DNA from: Desulfobacteraceae bacterium
GTDB taxonomy: Bacteria; Desulfobacterota; Desulfobacteria; Desulfobacterales; Desulfobacteraceae
DNA: 10,017 nucleotides
Assembly (NCBI GenBank): GCA_003354055.1
Contig: PIVQ01000217.1
Coordinates: forward strand, 1 to 10,017
Reading direction: 5' to 3'
Positions 5,961-10,017 of the stretch are shown one piece after another. Each line of letters begins with the position of its first letter. Position 1 is the first letter of the stretch. The translations under genes and the position numbers were made by a program. The notes below the pieces were generated by a model that was not told the DNA's origin, searched no databases, and saw only the letters and a program-made list of their open reading frames with translations.

Positions 5961-8942
5961 ATGAAACATAATCCAAACGCAGTTGCCGACTTAAGAGATT
6001 CTTTCGAAACCGAAACCCCGCCGAACACTCCACTGGTGCCGTTGATCCCGGTCCCGGACCCGCTGGACAAGCCGGAAGCCCGGACCAAGGAACTGGACCG
6101 AATCATTGTCAGGGGAGCCAAGGAACACAACCTTAAAAATATCGATGTGGAGATTCCCAAGAAACGTTTGGTGGTGATCACCGGGGTTTCCGGATCCGGT
6201 AAATCCAGCCTGGCCTTTGATACCATATTTGCCGAAGGCCAGCGCAGATATGTGGAATCTTTGTCATCCTATGCCCGGCAGTTTATCGGGCAGATGGAAA
6301 AACCCAGGTACGATACCATCCGGGGCCTCTCCCCCACCATTGCCATTGAGCAGAAAGCCGCATCAAAAAACCCCAGATCCACCGTGGGCACCATTACTGA
6401 AATTTATGATTACCTCAGGGTGTTGTTTGCCAGGGTGGGGACCCAGTACTGCTATAAATGCGGGAACAAGGTGGGGCGGGGTCATGCCCAGTCCATGGTG
6501 TCACAGATTGTTGACCTGCCCCAGGGATCAAAGATTCTGATCCTGGCCCCCATTGTGGAGAACCGGAAGGGGGAATACCGGGACCGGCTTGAAGAGTTGA
6601 AACGGGACGGCTATGCCCGGGTGCGGGTGGACGGCGTGGTCCAGGACCTTGAAAATGTTCAGACCCTGGCTAAAAACAAGAAGCATCATATTGATGTGGT
6701 GATTGATCGCCTTGTGGTGAAAACCGGGGGTAAATTCGAGGAGCGGCTAACCGACTCAGTAGAATCCGCCCTGAAACTGGGGAGCGGCCAGCTCATCGTT
6801 CATATGATGGGCAGGGAAGATCTCAAGATGAGCGAGGCAAGATCCTGCTGCGGTATTGCCTATCCCGAACTCACCCCTCAGATCTTTTCATTCAACTCCC
6901 CCTTAGGCATGTGCCGGGACTGCAATGGTATCGGCACCCTTCTGGCCATGGATCCTGACAAGGTGGTACCGGATAAAAGCTTAAGTATCCGCCAGGGTGC
7001 CATTATCCCCTGGAAGAATTATTTTATAAAGAATCCCAGGTTTCAGAATGACAACTCCTGGGGCAGGGGGCAACTGCTGGCCATGGAAGAGCAATGGGGC
7101 ATTGATTTTGATAAGCCCTGGAAAGACCTGTCCAAAAAGCATCAGGACCTCCTTCTTTACGGATCCCTGACCAAGCAGATGACGGTCAACTGGAATTCAG
7201 CCAAAATCCAGGGGGAATTTACCAGGACCCATGAAGGCCTCATTCATACCCTGATGCGACGGTACAGGAACACCCAGTCCGAACACCAGAAAAAGTATTA
7301 TGCCAATTTTATGACCTCCTCCACCTGCCCCTCTTGTGAGGGTAAACGGCTCAGGGATGAGGTGCTTCATGTGATGATCAATGGCAACTCCATCATTGAT
7401 GTAACGTCAATGACCGTGAAAGAGGCCTATGGGTTTGCGACCTCTCTGGATTTGGAAGGAAATAAACGCCTCATTGCCGAAGAACTGCTCAAGGAGATTT
7501 CCGACCGGTTGGGATTTCTGGTCAATGTGGGACTGGATTATCTATCCCTTAACCGGTCCGGCCCGACATTGTCAGGCGGGGAGTCCCAGCGGATTCGCCT
7601 GGCCTCCCAGGTGGGATCAGAGCTGACAGGGGTCCTCTATATTCTGGATGAGCCCTCCATCGGTTTGCACCAGCGGGATAATATCAAGTTATTGTCCACC
7701 CTCAAGCATCTGAGGGATATCGGCAATACCCTGCTCATTGTCGAACATGACCAGGAAACCATGGAAGAGTCGGACTGGATCTTGGATATCGGTCCCGGCG
7801 CCGGTCACCTGGGTGGCCAGATTGTTGCCCAGGGTACGCCTGAGCAGATCCGGAACAACCCTGCCTCCATTACCGGGAAATTCCTTACCGGAAAAGAATC
7901 CATCGCGGTGCCCCAAAAGCGGCGGACCCCAAAATCCAAAGGGAACAAGTGGATCACTATCAAGGGTGCCAAAGAAAATAATCTGAAAAATATGACTGTC
8001 AAGATTCCCGTAGGTCTTTTGTCTTCAGTCACAGGGGTGTCAGGCGCAGGTAAATCCACTCTGATCAATCAGATTCTTTATCCGGCTTTGGCAGTATCGC
8101 TTAACGGCTCCCAGTTGAGTGTAGGAAAACATAAGACGATCACAGGCCTGTCCCACATCAACAAGGTGATCAATATTGACCAGAAACCTATCGGCCGCAC
8201 CCCGCGAAGTAATCCCGCCACCTATACCAAGGTGTTTGACTATATCCGGGATTTCTTTGCCCTGCTGCCCGAATCCAAGGCCCGGGGCTACAAAAAGGGA
8301 CGGTATTCCTTTAACGTAAAGGGTGGGCGTTGCGAGGCCTGTAAGGGGGACGGCTATATCAAGGTGGAGATGCATTTCCTGGCAGATGTCTTTGTGCCCT
8401 GTGAAATCTGTGCCGGCAAACGCTTTAACAAGGCCACCCTGGAAATCCAGTACAAGGACCATTCCATTGCCGATGTCCTGGATCTGTCCGTGGTTCAGGC
8501 AAGAGAGCTGTTTGAAAGCCATCCCAGGATCGCCCATATCATGGATACCCTTATTGATGTTGGACTCTCCTATATCAAGCTTGGGCAGGCCGCCACCACC
8601 CTGTCCGGCGGTGAGGCCCAGCGGATCAAGCTGGCCCGGGAACTGGCCAAGCGGGATACCGGGGACACCCTGTACATTCTGGATGAACCCACAACCGGTC
8701 TCCATTTCCAGGATGTCCGGCTCTTGCTTACCGTGCTCCAACGGCTCACCGATGCCGGCAATACCGTGATCATTATCGAGCATAACCTGGATGTGATCAA
8801 GACGGCGGACTGGGTGATTGATATCGGGCCCGAGGGCGGCAACAGCGGCGGGGATGTGGTGGCAGTGGGGTCACCGGAAAAGGTGGCTAACAATGAACGA
8901 AGCCATACCGGACGCTATCTTAAGGAAGTTCTGGAGGCCTGA
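5961..8942 (+). CDS. uvrA: Excinuclease ABC subunit A (UvrA)
   Basis: This 993-residue protein is the damage-sensing ATPase of nucleotide excision repair; a UvrA dimer works with UvrB to find lesions and load UvrB. Both ABC ATPase halves are complete. Half one has Walker A GVSGSGKS (75-82), signature LSGGESQR (537-544) and LYILDEPSIGLH (559-570). Half two has GVSGAGKS (692-699), LSGGEAQR (881-888) and LYILDEPTTGLH (904-915). Zinc-type pairs are at C164/C167, C456/C459 and C791/C794 with C814/C817. The finger before the first signature is altered: ARSCCG has Arg294 where CPxCG would have its first Cys, while C297, C318 and C321 remain. A Pro/Glu-rich N-terminal extension of about 45 residues precedes ELDRIIVRGAKEHNLKNI, where UvrA usually begins. 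The start is supported by AGGA 5 nt upstream and the lack of another start near the conserved region. The length is slightly above the usual ~940. No uvrB or uvrC is adjacent. Confidence 0.98.
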   Translation: MKHNPNAVADLRDSFETETPPNTPLVPLIPVPDPLDKPEARTKELDRIIVRGAKEHNLKNIDVEIPKKRLVVITGVSGSGKSSLAFDTIFAEGQRRYVESLSSYARQFIGQMEKPRYDTIRGLSPTIAIEQKAASKNPRSTVGTITEIYDYLRVLFARVGTQYCYKCGNKVGRGHAQSMVSQIVDLPQGSKILILAPIVENRKGEYRDRLEELKRDGYARVRVDGVVQDLENVQTLAKNKKHHIDVVIDRLVVKTGGKFEERLTDSVESALKLGSGQLIVHMMGREDLKMSEARSCCGIAYPELTPQIFSFNSPLGMCRDCNGIGTLLAMDPDKVVPDKSLSIRQGAIIPWKNYFIKNPRFQNDNSWGRGQLLAMEEQWGIDFDKPWKDLSKKHQDLLLYGSLTKQMTVNWNSAKIQGEFTRTHEGLIHTLMRRYRNTQSEHQKKYYANFMTSSTCPSCEGKRLRDEVLHVMINGNSIIDVTSMTVKEAYGFATSLDLEGNKRLIAEELLKEISDRLGFLVNVGLDYLSLNRSGPTLSGGESQRIRLASQVGSELTGVLYILDEPSIGLHQRDNIKLLSTLKHLRDIGNTLLIVEHDQETMEESDWILDIGPGAGHLGGQIVAQGTPEQIRNNPASITGKFLTGKESIAVPQKRRTPKSKGNKWITIKGAKENNLKNMTVKIPVGLLSSVTGVSGAGKSTLINQILYPALAVSLNGSQLSVGKHKTITGLSHINKVINIDQKPIGRTPRSNPATYTKVFDYIRDFFALLPESKARGYKKGRYSFNVKGGRCEACKGDGYIKVEMHFLADVFVPCEICAGKRFNKATLEIQYKDHSIADVLDLSVVQARELFESHPRIAHIMDTLIDVGLSYIKLGQAATTLSGGEAQRIKLARELAKRDTGDTLYILDEPTTGLHFQDVRLLLTVLQRLTDAGNTVIIIEHNLDVIKTADWVIDIGPEGGNSGGDVVAVGSPEKVANNERSHTGRYLKEVLEA

Positions 8943-8950
8943 GAAAAGAG

Positions 8951-8981
8951 ACAGGCAGGGGCGGGATCGCCCTTGCCCTGT
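8951..8981. terminator. Hairpin between convergent uvrA and tetR genes, probable bidirectional terminator
   Basis: ACAGG(c)CAGGGGCG pairs with CGCCCTTGCCCTGT around a GGAT loop, giving about 13 pairs with one bulged C and one G-U. It lies 9 nt after the uvrA stop and directly at the end of the opposing TetR gene. The T runs that follow are short (GTTTAAAAA on plus, CTCTTTTCTC on minus), so termination strength is uncertain. Confidence 0.6.
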
Positions 8982-9548
8982 TTAAAAACCTGACAGCAGT
9001 TCTTCGATGGTCATTTCACCGTCACGAAGCAGTGCCTGGAGCGCAACCCCCTGCAGGCCTGAAATAAAGCAGATGGCCTTGGCCCGGTTTGTTTGTTCAG
9101 GGGAAATCCGGTTCATCGCAGCTTCAAAGGCATCCACAAACCGATCGTAAATGGCCTGGCACTTGGTGATGATGGGGCCCCGGATGCCGCTGAATTCTGC
9201 GGTGAGCGACGACAGGGCAATGATGGTGCTGGGCTGGTTATTGAACCGGTCCAGGAAAATTTCATGGATTCCGTTGGCCATTTGGTCGTAGTCCTGATGA
9301 TCCCCTTCTAAAAATGCGATATAGGGATCAAAGCTTTGGTTTAACACATCCAGCACTTCTTCAAGTATATCTGTTTTTGAGCTGTAGTGGTGGAACACTG
9401 CTCCTGTGGTCATGCCGATGTGGTAGGCAATATCCTGGATGGTTGTTTTGTGGTATCCCAGCCGGGCAAATAGATAAATGGCCGTGTCCAGTATCCGTTT
9501 CCGGGTGGCAACTCTTTTTGCCTCTTTTTTATTGAGTGGTGCTGCCAT
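8982..9548 (-). CDS. TetR/AcrR-family transcriptional regulator
   Basis: The protein is about 188 residues. The TetR helix-turn-helix is at ~36-55 (TTIQDIAYHIGMTTGAVFHH), followed by YSSKTDILEEVL. The C-terminal domain (FLDRFNNQPSTIIALSSLTAEFSG..., then AICFISGLQGVALQALL) is of a generic TetR ligand-binding type; no specific ligand can be named. Two adjacent ATGs exist: 9551 and 9548. The second is preferred because the AAGGAG ribosome site is only 1 nt from the first. The start overlaps the stop of the upstream DUF1566 gene (TGATG), so the two genes are co-transcribed and probably coupled. There is no recognisable target operon in the window; it converges with uvrA and is unlikely to control it directly. 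Confidence 0.88.
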   Translation of the reverse strand: MAAPLNKKEAKRVATRKRILDTAIYLFARLGYHKTTIQDIAYHIGMTTGAVFHHYSSKTDILEEVLDVLNQSFDPYIAFLEGDHQDYDQMANGIHEIFLDRFNNQPSTIIALSSLTAEFSGIRGPIITKCQAIYDRFVDAFEAAMNRISPEQTNRAKAICFISGLQGVALQALLRDGEMTIEELLSGF

Positions 9549-9991
9549 CATACTCCTTTATTGTATTCGTGGTCCGGAGCAATATGGCAACGGACGGCAA
9601 AGATCCGTCCGCCGCTGTCCAGTTCCCTTCCGCCGCTGGCCACCATTCCCCGGGAAATATCCATTCCCCTGGCGGACAAGGGGCCGTCAGAATCCCCTGA
9701 CCAGATCCACCAGCCCGATGTTTTGAAGTCCGGATGAAGCTTTGGGCCCAGGCCTTCCAGTTCACCAATAGTGGGCATCCGCCAAAGGGCATCTTTTAAA
9801 TTCTGAACCCAGTAGCAGGCCTGGTACCAGTTCATATCCCTGTCCGGTCCGATTATCCATTGGAGTGCCCGTCCCATTGGGTCCGGAATGGCATCCTGAA
9901 CAACAGGTGTGGATTCTAAAGGTTTCTCCCCGGATACGGAAACTTTTGTTCCGCAGGTGGGACATGTGACGAATTCGTGTTTCGGGGTCAT
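9548..9991 (-). CDS. CxxC/DUF1566 (Lcl C-terminal-like) domain protein
   Basis: This 147-residue protein begins with a zinc-ribbon-like knuckle, FVTCPTCGTKV (C10, C13), without an obvious second Cys pair, then a low-complexity linker. From ~41 to ~134 it resembles DUF1566/Lcl C-terminal domains: NWYQACYWVQNL (54-65), LWRMPTIGELEGL (69-81), GWWIWSGDSD (93-102) and GGRIFAVRC (127-135). The molecular function of this domain is not established; it has a C-type-lectin-like or formylglycine-enzyme-like look in many proteins. There is no signal peptide or membrane segment, so it is probably cytoplasmic. The ATG at 9991 is preceded by AGGAAAGG. It is followed immediately by the TetR gene with overlapping codons, so it may be part of the function that regulator controls. 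Confidence 0.75.
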   Translation of the reverse strand: MTPKHEFVTCPTCGTKVSVSGEKPLESTPVVQDAIPDPMGRALQWIIGPDRDMNWYQACYWVQNLKDALWRMPTIGELEGLGPKLHPDFKTSGWWIWSGDSDGPLSARGMDISRGMVASGGRELDSGGRIFAVRCHIAPDHEYNKGV

Positions 9992-10017
9992 CCTTTCCTG
10001 CTCATCGTATGCTTAGG
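9988..10017 (-). CDS. Possible C-terminal end of an upstream gene
   Basis: On the minus strand one frame entering from the right edge is open for nine codons, ending in MSRKG and TGA at 9990-9988. The stop overlaps the start of the DUF1566 gene (ATGA), which is how co-transcribed genes often join. The other two frames close within a few codons. The piece is too short to identify and may be chance. Confidence 0.25.
   Translation of the reverse strand, partial: PKHTMSRKG

Noticed and set aside
5704..5964. Plus-strand 86-codon open frame with hydrophobic residues before uvrA
   Set aside because: It starts inside the amidohydrolase ribosome site region, lacks a ribosome site, is low-complexity Phe-rich from the T-rich tract, and overlaps the uvrA start. 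It is probably intergenic chance.
8040..8783. Long minus-strand open frame (247 codons) opposite uvrA
   Set aside because: It is a shadow of the conserved second ATPase half of uvrA, with Gly/Ile-rich sequence and no family features.
1..10017. CRISPR array, tRNA or rRNA genes, insertion sequences, attachment sites
   Set aside because: No regularly spaced repeats, no tRNA-like cloverleaf, and no transposase, integrase or terminal repeats were seen.

Overview
The window looks like a chromosomal segment of an anaerobic member of the Desulfobacterota, probably Desulfobacteraceae-like. This rests on a glycyl radical enzyme, a deltaproteobacterial style of UvrA, a DUF1566 protein and moderate GC content. 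The taxonomic call is inference from gene content, not from a marker gene.

Layout from left to right. Positions 1-2380 (minus strand) hold a two-gene operon. A TetR-family regulator comes first, and its stop codon overlaps the GTG start of a large pyruvate-formate-lyase-like glycyl radical enzyme that runs off the left edge. That enzyme carries an unusual N-terminal SCP2-like lipid-binding domain. In front of tetR lies a 51-bp near-perfect palindrome with nested half-sites, sitting on the tetR promoter. Positions 2517-3369 (plus strand) hold a periplasmic family-3 solute-binding protein behind a perfect-consensus sigma70 promoter, but its frame is broken once in the middle. Positions 3402-4390 (minus strand) hold a complete RES/Xre (MbcTA/ParST-like) type II toxin-antitoxin operon, antitoxin first, with a 14-bp operator placed between the -35 and -10 boxes. 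Positions 4491-5698 (minus strand) hold an M20D amidohydrolase, also broken by one frameshift in a G/C homopolymer. Positions 5961-8942 (plus strand) hold a full-length uvrA with a Pro-rich N-terminal extension and an altered first zinc finger. A hairpin follows, and then, convergent with uvrA, a minus-strand operon of a CxxC/DUF1566 protein and a second TetR regulator (8982-9991).

How the parts work together. The clearest coupled units are tetR-GRE (4-nt overlap), Xre-RES (1-nt overlap) and DUF1566-tetR (1- or 4-nt overlap). Each is likely to be translationally coupled and, for the first two, autoregulated through palindromes visible in their promoters. uvrA is a stand-alone housekeeping gene. 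The solute-binding gene and the amidohydrolase gene have good expression signals and intact motifs apart from one frameshift each, so base-calling error and recent inactivation are both open.

The most interesting unit is the TetR-controlled SCP2-glycyl radical enzyme operon, whose substrate cannot be told from this window. The rest is recognisable biology with some unusual details.
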